From contig CANNZV010000270.1 in NCBI GenBank assembly GCA_947561585.1, positions 282,240 through 346,239 of the forward strand: a stretch of DNA of 64,000 nucleotides, read 5' to 3'. Position numbers and translations under genes: made by a program. The notes under the pieces are model-generated. The model did not search any database, was not told where the DNA came from, and saw nothing but the letters and a program-made list of their open reading frames with translations. This document shows positions 1 through 12,080 of the stretch, in pieces; the first letter of the stretch is position 1, and every line of letters starts with the position of its first letter. Origin of the DNA: Caprella mutica. Taxonomy: Eukaryota; Arthropoda; Malacostraca; Amphipoda; Caprellidae.

Positions 1-101
1 GATTGGGCTGTCGCAGATCCTGTCGAAGGATATACTGCTCAGGCTTACCGCAGGCCTCAGAGGTGACGAAGCTGCCTCACTGAAGTCGTCGTCAGCAGAT
101 G
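1..101 (-). CDS. Partial coding exon of an unknown gene, cut by the window edge
   Basis: Read on the minus strand, a textbook 3' splice site (a T/C-rich run ending CTCTTTCAG) ends at base 102. After it comes a GC-rich, stop-free stretch reaching the window edge. In the open frame, entered after two bases, it reads as acidic and Ser-rich (begins SADDDFSEAASSPLRP, later ISFDRICDSPI). Composition differs sharply from the AT-rich DNA next to it. The acceptor needs one base from the upstream exon (phase 1), which is what the donor at 9,116 supplies, so the two may be exons of one gene. No domain recognised. The exon and strand are fairly secure; the link to the 9.1-kb exon is inference. Confidence 0.55.
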
Positions 102-480
102 CTGAAAGAGAAAAAAATATTGTGAATATTTAAAGTATAAAAATCTTTTATGTTGATTCAATTAATCATTTGATATAATACCGTAAATATTTATTTAAAG
201 AATAAAATAAGATTGAATAATAACAAACAATACGTTGAGAAAGTAATGAAACCGGAGATGTAGACATTAGATGATGAGTATAGCAGGCAACCTATATTTT
301 CTAAGTACTCAATCACCTTGTAAGGGCGAATAGGAAACCAATACTATGTCTAATCTATCCTCTTGTATGCAGATATTATAAATACTTTATTAATCATCTC
401 ACGCGAAAATAGATGTGCATGATTATATCAAATAGAAACTAATAGTGAAGTATTGAGCAATATTTTGTAGTTGGTTAGTC
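102..480. other. AT-rich, no feature seen
   Basis: Low-complexity AT-rich DNA between the first exon and the GC-box segment. It probably lies in the intron of the minus-strand gene. No repeat or ORF of note. Confidence 0.4.
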
Positions 481-600
481 AGAGTGTTTTGAGAGCCCCG
501 CCTCTAACCCTGAGTCATATCAGCTTGTACAAGCCCCGCCCATTAGAGGTGGCCCTCTAACCAAATAATGCCATCATCGGTGACGTCGCGAAATCTTTTT
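481..600. promoter_or_regulatory. GC-box segment with repeated AGCCCCGCC
   Basis: A short GC-rich island in AT-rich DNA. It has two AGCCCCGCC boxes (GC-box/Sp-KLF type), two CTCTAACC repeats with an inverted TTAGAGG, and a TGACGTCG near-CRE at its right edge. This resembles the CRE/GC-box islands at 25.5-26.0, 27.4 and 40.7 kb. Function is inferred from motif content only. Confidence 0.25.
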
Positions 601-2060
601 CGTCATACATGATATCATGTAAGCCACCACAGATTAATGGCGAGTGTCATCGAGTGCCCAAATAAGAGTAGGACCAATTGGAAGATGTTTAACATCCGAG
701 ATATGTTAAATTAGAGCAAATGACAATGAGCTCCGTATATAGGAAACGAATGAGTGTAAATCAGTTCGCTGTGTCTTGTTATATGAATGCATTAAAGCCT
801 GTTTCTAATAAGACAAGTTAATGGATGTTTATTGATCTTGCTATTAATTATGAACCGATAAAAAAAGGTGTTAAAATGGCAAAGCTAATGATTTCTCTAG
901 CTTTTACTGCTTCGATATGATTATATTGGATTTTATTTGTTTGTTTACATTAGCAAGGCTATAAATAAGGGGAGTATTTCTGTCCCTCGGAAAAATGTGA
1001 AGTAAAGAGATGGTGATAACGTAAGTGTGTTATTTTTAGACGCTCTGATGGTTATTATTAGATCATAGCTAGCGACGAGATACCCTTTTTCTATTTCTTT
1101 CGCTCTCTTTACTCTTTAAAATAGCAACAAGATAGGTTTATTTGCTACATAAACGAAGATATGTTTACACATTTATTATTAATTATTGATCAAGAAGTTT
1201 TTTTTATCTTATTTTTCGATTTCATTAGTTAGTTCTGTGAAAATGAGTATGAGTTCTCAGAATTATACTAATTAGTACACTTCACCTGATAAACTTGGCA
1301 AGGTATCAGCAGAGTGTGTACGTATGTTGGTTAAGAATTTAAATTGAGCCTATGACCATATTGTACACAAATATGTTCTGTGTGACCTAAGCGCTATGTC
1401 ATACTGTGATGTAGTCAGATTTTTTATTACCTAGATTACCATATATACTTCCTAGATCACCTTTTTCTTTTTTTATCTTACATATATTTTTTTATCTGAA
1501 TCATCTTATTAATATTTTAGATAAGAATTAGATATGAAGAATTACTTAATTATAAAATCTCAAATTGAAAAAAAAAATTGAAAGATAGATGAACACTAAA
1601 AATTGATACCAAATCCACTAGAGTAAAAATAAATCATTACTTCCCAAAAAATAATCATAAATAATTCTCGATGTAGTTTCAAATCTTTTTACGGCATCAA
1701 GCTATCATGTTTCACCACGATAAGAATAATAGCTGTTCTATTTCTGGAGGTTCAATTAATCTATATCTGTCCCTGTGAGTCTATTTCTGGTAAAACGTGA
1801 CTTTATTTCCATGATAATCTGTTTAACCATTACAGTGAGATATAAAAATAAGGCTTTTTATCTGTAAAATATGATATAATGAAATTATGATTTACAGTTT
1901 TCATATTTATATAAGTTAATTAATTATTAATGATATTTTGAAAACGTTAAATAGATTTTTTCCATAAAGCTTAATATTTATTATTATCCATAATTTATTT
2001 TCCATAATGTATCAATAAATAATATTCAAAACAATCGATATTTAAGCAAACTAGTATATT
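601..2060. other. Gene-free AT-rich stretch
   Basis: No convincing exon, RNA gene or clear repeat on either strand. It is probably intronic if the exons at 1-101 and 9,116-9,457 belong to one gene. Confidence 0.4.
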
Positions 2061-2068
2061 ATTATATT

Positions 2069-2187
2069 GTAGCTATGTCTATCTATGGTGTGAATGTAGC
2101 CTAGGTGAGCATGTCATAGATGACTCTATGCAACGACATAGAAAATATACTTAGTTCACCTATGACGTCACACCTAGCAACCTAGCT
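2069..2187. repeat. Imperfect inverted repeat with a CRE palindrome
   Basis: The ends are imperfectly complementary (starts near TAGCTATGTC and GGTGTGA; ends TCACACCTAGC and CTAGCTA). An exact TGACGTCA lies at 2,163-2,170. Probably a small degenerate TIR element; the family is unknown. Confidence 0.4.
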
Positions 2188-2324
2188 ATCACCCACACGA
2201 CTCTGATCACGAACAAACATATCTAAATAAATAGATAGAGGAGTTATTGACTTTTTATAGTGATCAAAAATGGGATAACAAAATAAATGAATACAAATTA
2301 TAATTGAAAAATGATGAAGTTTTC

Positions 2325-2590
2325 TTAAGATTTCATTTTTTTAAGGATTTTTTTAAGACGTTTTTTTAAAAGATATTATTAATGAATGCGGTTAATTTTT
2401 TTTTTAATATTTTTGAAAGACGTTTTTAAAACACAATATTAATGAATGAGGTTAATTAAAAAAAATTATGACAATGGTAAAGATTTTAAAATGAGTGATT
2501 ATTTAATTTTAATTTTTTTTAATGCGGTTATTTTTTTTCATTTTTTTAATGCGGTTATTTTTTTTACTTTTTCTTTAAGACGCTATTAAA
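2325..2590. repeat. T-rich degenerate tandem repeats
   Basis: Repeated variants of TTTTAAGACGTTTTT, TATTAATGAATG and AATGCGGTTA separated by T runs. These are diverged direct repeats of roughly 70 bp and 25 bp. No coding potential. Confidence 0.5.
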
Positions 2591-3376
2591 TGATGGTCGA
2601 TAGTACCTTCTATGAATCAGTGCTATAATGTGACGTAGTGTGGCGTACACTAGTTACGCCCAGATGATTGTTACTACAAGCTGCAGACGTAGGCGTAAGA
2701 CTGGTTTGCATACGCTACGTAAGTGTCTTCAGCCTCTCTGGTACGAATAGCATTGGGTGCATTTGTGATGGTGATAGTACTTCAGTATTATTGCTCCTGT
2801 TTTAAAGGCTTTTTTTATAAAACTTTTATCGTTGCCTGATAAGAAAAAGTATAAACACTATACTTTAACTAAAGTGACTTTGGAAATTAATGAGTTAATT
2901 AGTAAACAAAATATTAATTGTAGTAAGTTTTAAAATGGATATTAAATGCCATACATTAATTAAAGATACTTTGAGTTAATTAGTATATAAAAAGTTCATT
3001 GTAGTACTAAATGGATATTCCAGTTTGAAGATGTGGCTAAGAATCCCATTAAAGGGTATCCTCTCGTTTTGAATCTCCCTTTTAACAAACAGTCACTTCC
3101 CTTAAAAGGAGTCCATCTTACCCCTCTGTGAATGTACCAATTATTGTGATTTGTGCCGTCATTGCGCCACATCCGACTGGTACGTGCATGCGTCATATGG
3201 CGCGAAAGCTGTCATATGGCGCAAAAGGTGAAGATGCGTCAAGAAAGGTAAGAAGAAGTGGTAGACAATGTACGGGATGGTAAGATAAAAGGTAATTAGA
3301 AATGGTACTGATGTGAAAATTTTACTAAAAGAGAGGGAAATGTATTTAATGGGTGAAAATGGTACATGGTAAAATT

Positions 3377-3457
3377 GTACCCAATCAGTGGAATTAGTAC
3401 CAAATCAGTAAAAATTTGTACCCAATCAGTAAAAAAATAGTACCAAATCACTAAAAA
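3377..3457. repeat. Short tandem repeat, about 20-26 bp unit
   Basis: Four imperfect copies of GTACCCAATCAGTAAAAAT (variants GTACCAAATCAG). It lies in intergenic or intronic AT-rich DNA. Confidence 0.6.
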
Positions 3458-3819
3458 TGAAGTAAATTATTGGCAAATTGTGAAATTAATTCTTTGAAAT
3501 ACTGAAGATAATACTCCAATTTTTTATCTTTGATCATTAAAATTGGTGCATATAAATAAATTGATTTCCTTGAAACTCATTACAATACTCATGATGACAT
3601 ATGAGGAGATGAATGAATCAAAATAGCACATCCTAGCCAAAAGGTGTGAAATAACGTATAGCCTGAGAAAAAGTATCACACGGTATCCCATACTGGTATA
3701 CAGGATGCAAAGTAAGATAGGATACCTAGGTGATAAATAAATAAGGATATGCATGTTTCTTTTATGAGTAACATTGGTCAAAAATGTAATATTTTAAAAA
3801 TCTGTACAACTGTGATAGT

Positions 3820-4037
3820 CTAGATAAGGTAAGTTACGAATTATCGGTCAGTTTCACATCTTCGGTCTATAAGAAAAAACGATACTATAATTTTTATTTT
3901 ATTTTTTATTTTAGTTGGTATCCATGATACCTGCAGGTATCATGGTCCATGGATACCTATAAAAAATATAATATAGTTTTTTCTTATATGACCGAAGATG
4001 TGAAACTGACCGATAATTCGTAACTTACCTTATCTAG
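3820..4037. mobile_element. MITE family A, copy 1 (near-perfect long TIR)
   Basis: A 218-bp element. Its ends are inverted copies beginning CTAGATAAGGTAAGTTACG and continuing through an ATTATCGGTCAGT-type stretch and CATCTTCGGTC. Between them lies the recurrent palindromic module with GGTATCCATGATACC and TGCA, here interrupted by a 7-bp insertion. There is no coding capacity, so it is non-autonomous. Other copies at about 5.8, 10.2, 12.1, 26.5, 40.1, 61.3, 61.8, 63.6 and 63.96 kb define the family. Confidence 0.85.
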
Positions 4038-4437
4038 AATGTTCATATTTATAATACAGTTTACCAACGAATTGATAACGCTTAACTGTTATAAATTGGG
4101 TTTTGCAATACACATTTTTATCTTGTTCACATCTTAAGTAGACCATACTTAAGCCTCCAGTTAAGACACGCCTTGTATTAACTCCTGCCGCATAAATTAA
4201 TTAACAACATGGGTCGAGAGGCTTATGAAAAGCACCTCTATGCTCCCTATACATAGGGGTGATAATTGGCAGCCGTGAAAACAGGGTAACCGCTTAGGCT
4301 CAAGGAATGCTTTTTGCAAGTGCATTGGCTGTAGAACTTATAGAAACAAGTGAACTTAGAGTGCAAGGCGCTTGTTGTTGAAATATTCCTGCTTTTAGTT
4401 TTTTGTTTCGTGTACGCTTTCGTTGCGGAGAATAGAA

Positions 4438-4656
4438 ATATGTATCATAGATACTGAATTCGTGTGTATCAATGGGAAAGTGTATTATAGATACTGAAAT
4501 CGTAGTGTACCAATGGGAAAGTGTATCCTAGATACTGAATTCGTGTATATCAATGGGACTATTGTATCTTAGATACTGAATTCGTGTATACCAATGGGAA
4601 ATTGTATCCTAGATACTGAATTCGTGTACACCAATGGGAAAGTGTATCCTAGATAC
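4438..4656. repeat. Minisatellite, about 40-bp unit, 5.5 copies
   Basis: Each unit carries GTATCCTAGATACTGAATTC then CAATGGGAAA. The GTATC-N3-GATAC palindrome occurs in most units. The array ends in a truncated unit at about 4,656. Confidence 0.85.
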
Positions 4657-4852
4657 ACTGTTGAATAAATAGAGGATGTACTGTCATAAGTACCGGTCTA
4701 AACTGTACGGGTTACACCTGTAGCTGTCCAGGGACGCTCCCAAACCTGAGGCTATTGGGCGTCTTAGAAAGTACAGGGCGAAATAATTTCAAAAGATAAG
4801 AGCGGCCAACAGAGAAATAACGGTATAGGAACACTACTGAAACAATGTCATT
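4657..4852. other. GC-richer unique segment, nothing recognised
   Basis: Moderately GC-rich single-copy sequence between two arrays. I found no ORF with splice support. Confidence 0.3.
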
Positions 4853-5090
4853 TCAATATTCTACAGGAAATAAGTGTTGCCACATTGTCTAACGACGAGA
4901 AAACCGCTATAGTGTTGTCATAATCAATATTTTACGAAACCGATCTGGAAATTAGTGTTGCCACATTGTCTAACAACGAGAAAGTCGCTATAGTGTTGCC
5001 ATAATCAATATTTTAAGAAACCAATCAGGAAATTAGTGTTGCCACAATGTCTGCCAACGAGAAAGTCGCTATAGTGTTGCCATACTAGTT
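4853..5090. repeat. Tandem repeat, about 85-bp unit, 3 copies
   Basis: Three copies of a unit containing AGTGTTGCCACATTGTCTAA, then CGAGAAA and CGCTATAGTGTTG. An AGTGTTGCCA phrase also occurs near 49.43 kb, so part of the unit is dispersed in the genome. Confidence 0.75.
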
Positions 5091-5342
5091 AGCATAGGTA
5101 ATTTGCGCCTTGGTCGCCCAGGCAGTGTTGCCACTTAGATTCCTTAATTGGCTTGTCTGCACTAAGGTGTCATTGCAGGATGTACAAACAGTGCTGAATG
5201 GAGGTGCTTGTACCCTTAAGCCCTAATGCTTATGAATCAAACAAAAAGAATCTATAAGTACTTCAAGAGTCTAACTGAGGTATAAAACTGACATCCAAAG
5301 AATTTCAATTGTCTTTTAAAATAAGGTAACAATCTAATAAGA

Positions 5343-5478
5343 ATGATTGTGACAATATGCTTTTTAAAATCATTGATCCCGAAAATATTCTGAAATGGTT
5401 CTACACCAGCGGTATATAGTATTCGATACCATTTCATTTATGATATTCTTAAGATCTATGACTTTACTGATTGTCACA
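5343..5478. mobile_element. MITE family B, copy 1
   Basis: Shares GTGACAATATGCTTTT, GATCCCGA, an AGCGGTATATAGTATTCGAT core and TAAGATCTATGA with the element at 35,971-36,125, in the same order. The ends are inverted (GATTGTGAC and a TTGTCAC counterpart). No coding capacity. Confidence 0.75.
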
Positions 5479-5786
5479 AGCCTTATTATTAGCTTCTAAA
5501 TTCAAATCAGCTGTTCTAAGTCATACTACTGTGTCACTGGTCTATCTATTAATAATTAAATGTGCAGACTTACGCGTACAGTTACTCTGAAGTGTTTGTA
5601 GCCAGTGCTAAGGGGTAATTGTACGCAGGTAACAAACCTAATCTGCGGACTGTTAACAAACCTGGCACTGAGCCAGAAAAGCTGTCTAGAATGCTCTAGC
5701 ACATTCATCTGCAGCCAGAAATAATAGTCACACGTATATGCAACAAACTAATCATTTTATTACCATTATTCTAAATTTACCATCTT

Positions 5787-5972
5787 AGATACGAATTATC
5801 AGTCAGTTTGACATCTTCGGTCAAATAAGAAAAAACTATATCATAGTTTCTACTGTAATTGGTATCCATGATACCTGCAGGTATCATGGATACCAATTAC
5901 AATAAAATAATTATTTTATCATTCTTCCTGACATGATCAAAGATGTGGAACTGACCGATAATTCGTAACTTC
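5787..5972. mobile_element. MITE family A, copy 2
   Basis: Left end ACGAATTATCAGTCAGTTTG; right end GTGGAACTGACCGATAATTC then GTAACTT. The centre is an uninterrupted palindrome of GGTATCCATGATACC arms around TGCA, extended outward by TGTAATT/AATTACA. Confidence 0.8.
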
Positions 5973-5979
5973 CTCTTGA

Positions 5980-7230
5980 TAAGTTTGTTGCATAACGTCA
6001 TACAGCTCTCTTCGTCAAATTGGCACTCGTCATAGCATCTCTGATTCGTACTCAACATCGTCACCTGGCATCGTATCGTCTGCTGTGTCGTAATGTTAGT
6101 GTGTATCAGGACAGTTATTTAAACCTATGAGCAAATTGTGGAGACTGCAAATAGAAACACTAGACTGAAATAGAAAATGACGTGTGTTGCCTTAGGTAGA
6201 TTACGTTGTGCCTTTTTAAACTAGTATACTGAAGAATATTGCTCTTGGTTATAATAAGGAATTTATGTCAAATTGTCTGGTTGCTGTAACCGAATAGGTC
6301 GTAGTAAACGGATGCGTAGTAAATAAACATTGTAATTTCTAATTATTTTTTTCATTTGATTAAGTGAAATCCGAAAATATTGAAAGTTACGATTGGTTGG
6401 TCGTTCAAGACACAGGTCGTAGTAAATGGATAACACAGTAAATTTATAATTTAAACTTATTTTAATTTTATATGAAAGCAGGAAAATGAGTATAAAATAT
6501 CATATAAAAATAGAAACTTATTTTAATTCATTGTTGTATGCTGCTATTGTTACAACAAGGCCCTTTAAGGTAAAACAATAAAAATAACATACAAGCGTAT
6601 TGAAAGGTACATACATACATATGTACAATCTTAATATGCAAATATATACGAGAAAAATAAACAAGTAGAGTTCCGTACAACATTTTAGAAAGGGTTTAAC
6701 AAAGAAAAAAATCATCAGTTTTAAAAAAATATTTCACGTGCATTTTTATGAATGACTAGGGATTTCTTAAAGTTGTACCAGGTACTTATTTGTCCGATGG
6801 TAGCGTAAGTTAAGGGCATACGTCACTCTTTACCATATAAGGTAACTTTGTGCTAGGTAGTGCAGCTGATAGACTGTGTACTACACTCTACTGTTAGAGT
6901 ACTATCAGTTAAAAAACGAAACAATTATTTAGTCATCAAGAATTAAAAAAAAATTGATGTCTACAAAATATGTCCGTAATTTTGTGACTACTAGTACGCA
7001 TATTTGTTTCCCAATATGTAAATCATAAGTGAACGGTGAAATAATTCCAGATCATTTCGGAAAGACTATTAGTGTATACTCCCCTAGTTCATTAGGCAAC
7101 AACTGAAATATGCACATTTCGTCCAGTTCTGCCCGCGCAAAAAAGGCAACAACAACAAAATGATTTAAACCCAAGCACCTGGTTAATCAATTTTATAGCC
7201 TTCAACCCCAGCTAACAATCGTACCGGTCT
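5980..7230. other. Gene-free stretch with a weak direct duplication
   Basis: AT-rich. Two diverged copies of a segment containing GGTCGTAGTAAAYGGAT lie near 6,298 and 6,415. No supported exon; short ORFs here lack splice or promoter context. Confidence 0.35.
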
Positions 7231-7249
7231 AATCAACATTATTGCTTAT

Positions 7250-7315
7250 TATGTATCATGGATACTAATTTTGTATCATGGTTACACTTTATCACTTTAT
7301 GTATCATGGATACTA
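7250..7315. repeat. Cluster of GTATCATGGATAC sites
   Basis: Two exact TGTATCATGGATACTAA copies and one variant within 65 bp. This is the same half-site pair as in the palindromic modules of the MITEs, but outside any TIR element I can delimit. Confidence 0.6.
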
Positions 7316-7319
7316 AATT

Positions 7320-9000
7320 TCAAGGCTGATTAAGAGATAGGACCAGTGTAATTAAAAGAAAAATTAATTCTACAGCTACGTAATCCAATTTGAATAACGA
7401 TTAGCTGTGTGGCTAAGATTTCAGTTATGCGATATTTTGACTATATATTCATCTCTCTGCAGTTAAGAGTGCATCTCTTAATTAAGTTTTAAGACATAAA
7501 AACGTACATTAAAATCAAGGATGAATGCAGGTATAAACGTATGCGAAAGATAAATAAACACCTTGCTATGAAGAGGAAGACTAATAATTATACTAAAGCA
7601 AGTAAATAGCGATAGAATATCTTAAAGTTAATGATATCAAGTTGATGAATTATTTAATATTCCGTTAGATATATTAAATTTCCCATTTTCCGATCTTAAA
7701 TTAAGTTTTTTGAAAAAAAAAAAGATTATTTTGATCGAACAAAGCCTTCTATTCAATCAAGACCTGCACTGTTTATTTTAAATACAAACAGTCTAGCCTA
7801 AAGTTATTTGTATGATCTAGAGGTGTTTTTGACGAATTTATGACTCTGTCAGGTTTAACATCTTAATCTATATTGATTATTATTACTACAAACAGACTAA
7901 TCTGATACCATAGAGTTGGAGTATTTCACATGTGTTACGCGTTTCGTACGATCGTGTATCGCGACAACCTTCGATGTTTTACCGTGGAAAAAGTGCTAAT
8001 TATGAATAAGTAGTTTTGATATTGAATAAATATTGTTAATTGAGAGTAATATTTGTCATCACGGAAGCGATGATAAAAGGAAAACTTCATAAAATGTAAA
8101 CTGTTCGATAAAAATATAGAAGTTAATGAAAAATAAAACTAGGAGTTTTAGAAAAAATGTTGGGCTCTGTTTGAAAAAAAATTATAAATGTAAAAATTAT
8201 TTTGAAATAAAAAATGATGAAATTTATCATCTTTCAAAATATGGAAATTGATGAACGATAAAACTAGAAATGTTAGAAAAAAATTGGGTTCTGAAAAAAA
8301 TGAATAATAATCAATATAAAAAATAATGAAATTTATCTCCTTTTCAAATGATAAATATTGATAATTATCGTAATAAATGTTTGGAACGTTAGTACAACCG
8401 ATGAAACCTCTGCCAAGAGTTTCTTTTTTATAAGTCTGTCTGCGAGTAGAGTATAGACAGTGGCTACAGAGAGGCACAGTGCCAAGGAATTGAACCTTTT
8501 CCGGGTTTGTAGAAACGTACCTTGGTGACTTTCTTTAATTTATTTAATGCTTCGTATGTGTATGTGTGTATAAATAGATCTATAAATAAATAGATAAAAA
8601 CAATGTTTAGCATTATATATATATATATGTATATATAAATAGATCTATAAAACAATGTTTGGTATTATATGGCAATTAATTAAATTTATATTTCCTAATT
8701 TGAAAACAATAAAATTAGCTAATTAGAATATGTTAAAATATCAAAATATTTATGTTATACAATTATTTAATATCTGAACAATGCATAAGAATCATGTAAA
8801 CTTGCATAATTTAAGTATTAAAATCATAGTAGTAATGAATTAAATTTCGGTTTAATTCAAATAATTTTAATATATTGCAAAAATTGAATATTCTTTGAAA
8901 TGATTAACAAATGCAATAATGATTAAATCGTAACTTTTTTTTCCCATAACCAACATAATTTATAGATTTTTTCTACACATAATTACCAGCAAAAAAAAAT
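7320..9000. other. AT-rich stretch with a direct duplication at about 8.1-8.35 kb
   Basis: Two roughly 120-bp diverged direct repeats (8,110-8,220 and 8,240-8,350), each with a TTAGAAAAAA run, TTGGG(T/C)TCTG and GAAATTTATC. A short TA repeat lies near 8,610. Nothing coding supported. Confidence 0.4.
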
Positions 9001-9115
9001 AGAATACTTTTTAAAATATTCTTTCAAACAAATTTTTTGAATAATACTTTTTTAAATTTTTGTTCAAAAACTTTCCATTGAAAACCATTTTTTTAAATAG
9101 AAATGTGATTTTACC

Positions 9116-9457
9116 TGCTACTGGTAGAAGGACATCATGCAGGGGTCCAAAGAAGGAGTTCATAACGGTGGTGACTGGGGTGTTGAGGCAATCCTCCCCA
9201 CCATCAATGGAAACCCCCAGGGGTGACGGTAGCTGGTAATCAGCTGTTTTGAACGCAGCGTCTAAATTGACGATATTCAACGTGAGTGAGTTTTCGGCAA
9301 GGGACGCTGCCGTGAAAGGATCTAATCCGTCCATAATCATGATTGCGGAGGATGCTGCTGAAGCTTCGACGTCTTTTTCGGAGGAGTCAGCCAACGCGAT
9401 GAAGCTAAGAGCGCCTGCACCGGGAGAAGTGTTCAAAAGGGGAAAAGCGCAAACCAT
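9116..9457 (-). CDS. First coding exon of an unknown, possibly secreted protein
   Basis: From the ATG at 9,457 the minus-strand frame runs 114 codons to a donor (GCAG|GTAAAA) at 9,116, phase 1. The peptide starts MVCAFPLLNTSPGAGALSF, a short hydrophobic and Ala-rich start that could be a weak signal peptide. It continues with an Ala/Ser/Asp-rich stretch and a more structured segment (LPSPLGVSIDGGEDCLNTP). The frame stays open a few codons upstream (VLVLATW-like), but an in-frame TGA precedes it, so the ATG at 9,457 is preferred. GC content and codon use stand out from the flanks. A plausible promoter lies just upstream. The phase matches the acceptor at 101. Family not recognised. Confidence 0.6.
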
Positions 9458-9554
9458 CCAAGTAGCTAGCACTAGTACACAATATCACTGGTAGTCACTG
9501 CACGCTTTGAAGAGCTCTTAACGGTACTGATCCTTACAGCACCGCGTCTAGACA

Positions 9555-9690
9555 CCAACTGATTGCACCGACTCTCAACATTTATGAATGGAGTTAGCGT
9601 GGTGCGCTCTGACCAATCACCAGGCAGGAGATGACGTCACTACTCTGGCAGCCAATCGGAGGATAGATGGTCGAAAACGTCATCTAGTTC
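9555..9690 (-). promoter_or_regulatory. Promoter of the 9.1-kb minus-strand gene
   Basis: On the minus strand a TCAGTT initiator (A at 9,560) is preceded about 25 bp upstream by a TATA-like CATAAATG. Further up are an ATTGGT (inverted CCAAT, about 9,612), an exact CRE TGACGTCA at 9,632-9,639 and another inverted CCAAT at about 9,651. Order and spacing fit an animal promoter, and the predicted TSS lies about 100 bases before the ATG. Inferred from motifs only. Confidence 0.55.
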
Positions 9691-9699
9691 AGATTCTCG

Positions 9700-10150
9700 T
9701 GACCAGAAATGTTTGTATGTTCTTGTCAATGTATTTCATACCATTTTGCCCATAGTAATATTATATATACATACACAATTATTGATATATATCAAAATAA
9801 TGACAACCACTTTCGTACATATCATCAAAAATACTGATAAATCAACTATAATATAAATTTATATTACTCTAATATTTTCTTTATTAATTCGTTCTTCTGG
9901 GTAATAAGTTTTTATATTAAAATGATTATTTAATATCGTATTTGAAATGATTATAAGTTAAATATGAGAAGAGAAATTTATATGCATAACATATAATCCA
10001 ACATTCTATATTAGAAAAAAACGATGCAATTCGTACAATTTACATAGAATATAACAGCGAGAAATATGTCTAATTCTAAAAAAAAAAAGTTATATTTTAT
10101 TTCAATTATTATTTTATTTTTTAAATGTATTCTATTTTTTATAATGTTTT
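9700..10150. other. AT-rich, nothing recognised
   Basis: Low-complexity sequence between the promoter and the next MITE. Confidence 0.35.
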
Positions 10151-10154
10151 GATC

Positions 10155-10335
10155 CTAGCTATCGGACGGTTCCACATCGTCGAAGGCGTAAGAAAAAAGT
10201 GTATAACAATTATTCTTCAACTATTATTTCAATTATATTATCAATTAAACTATAATTTAAACAACAATTCTCATACATTTTTTTTTCTTATATGATCGAA
10301 AATGTGAAACCGTCCGATAACTCGGAGATTACCTT
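10155..10335. mobile_element. MITE family A, variant subfamily
   Basis: Left end CTATCGGACGGTTCCACATC; right end GTGAAACCGTCCGATAACTC. This subfamily has ATCGGACGGT where the main family has ATCGGTCAGT. A lone, diverged left end of the same type lies at about 10,890-10,930. Confidence 0.7.
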
Positions 10336-10423
10336 AAATAATGTTAGTAACTATAGTCAATTTTGTACTATTATTAATTGTACAATGATTTGCTCACTGA
10401 AAATATCATTAATGGTACCGATA

Positions 10424-10600
10424 GTAACGAAGGGGGAGAAGGGGGGTAGGGATTGAAGGAAGGGGGTTGCGAGGGGGGGGGGGTGTTCGAAGGAGAGCAC
10501 CGAGTTTATGAATGAACACTGACGTCAGCAAGGGGGAGATGGAGGGGTTAGGGGATGGGGGTAGACCCTGTGAATGAATCCTCTACTATAGGATATATGA
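10424..10600. other. G-rich strand-asymmetric segment
   Basis: Several G runs of 4-12 (10,430-10,490 and 10,530-10,565) flank an exact TGACGTCA at 10,520. This could form G-quadruplexes. The arrangement TGAATGAAC...TGACGTCA...G-run also appears inverted near 40.74-40.80 kb. Confidence 0.4.
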
Positions 10601-12078
10601 AAGGGAAGCTCTAGGACTTACGCTGTACGAGAGAAATAGAGAGGCATGAGCTATTTTATCATATACCTTTAATATTAAGTAATATTTAATAAATAGGTAT
10701 GATTTGTAATTCTTTATCAAGTTTAGCATTAATTTTCCTAAATAGTATTTTGTCATCTACCTTTAATATTAAGGGATACATAAAGTGTTTAAATAAAAAG
10801 GCATGATTTGTAATTTTAGTACTATTCAATATTGTGATATAGATTTGATGTAAAGAGGCAGGTTATTCAATGTTTATAATGTTGAGGTAAGTTTCTAGTT
10901 ATCGGACGGTATCACAATTTCGATCTAGTAAGAAAAATTACATAATAATTAAAATTAAATAATTATCATTTAAATAAATTTCAATGGAAAAATTTTCTTA
11001 TTGAAAATTTGAACACATATTTTATGTTATAAATTTTGAACACAAATTACAAATTGATAATTCGAATATACATATTTTTTCTTTTGTAAATTTGAACAAT
11101 TAGCAATTTCTAACTCTGATTTTCCATTTTAAATCCACTCAATACGAAGAAATCATTTCATCGAAATATCTTAACACATGCGTCTAAATTTAAGACTTTC
11201 TCAAAGTCTATTTGAATACCAAAGCCTCCTTCAAATATCCGTCACATGGTTATACTTAGAACTAAATTATGCGGAGCAATCTACATACTATCTATAACTC
11301 GGATCTATCTATATCTTGCTTTAATTCTTGCTTTATATAACGGTTATTTATAGGTGCGTGGTGATCGTGTTATTAGGTGTAATGACAATCGTTTAAAAAT
11401 AGACTGTGCTATAAGAGGATATGCAATTAGCGTTCCGTTAATCTTGATATGATTCCATTATTTATGTACAGTAATAAATAATGATGTTTTATATTGAATG
11501 CATATCAGATATATTAGCATTGTTATAATTTTGTAGTTTTACAAGTAAATCAAATATTCTTAGTAAAGTCCGTGGATTTTTGTGAATGTATAAATTTGTA
11601 TAATTATCCTGTATTATCCTTTATAAAAAGGGACAATATGTCCATTATTTTTTTATAGTTTAAATATATCGATTTTATTAAATTAATTATAAAATAAATT
11701 AAATTCTTTCAAATTTTAATGATTAATATTTTTCATTTGAGAAACATACACTTTGTCAAATTATTAGATTTTATTATTAATGGAGAGATTTAAATGAATT
11801 AATAGTTGAATTTTATTTCAATTTAGAAATTTTAAATATAAATCATTGAAATGAATTAATAAAACAATTTTTTTTTCAAATGTATAAATAAAATAATTTT
11901 TTCAAACTACCTATAAATAGGATATGATTTCATTTATAACAATCAAATTTAAATGAATTTTTAATATATAAAAAAAATTATTTACAAAATATAAATAATT
12001 GCTGTTAATTAAAATTTTTATTTGGTTATATTATTAATTAATTGTTTACATAAAACATAATATAATACTTTTAAAATA
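10601..12078. other. Gene-free AT-rich stretch
   Basis: Very AT-rich. Apart from a lone family-A end at about 10.9 kb, I see no repeat or exon with splice support. Confidence 0.4.
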
Positions 12079-12080
12079 AT

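Noticed and set aside
8605..8640. TA dinucleotide repeat as a regulatory signal
   Set aside because: Short simple repeat in AT-rich DNA with no context.
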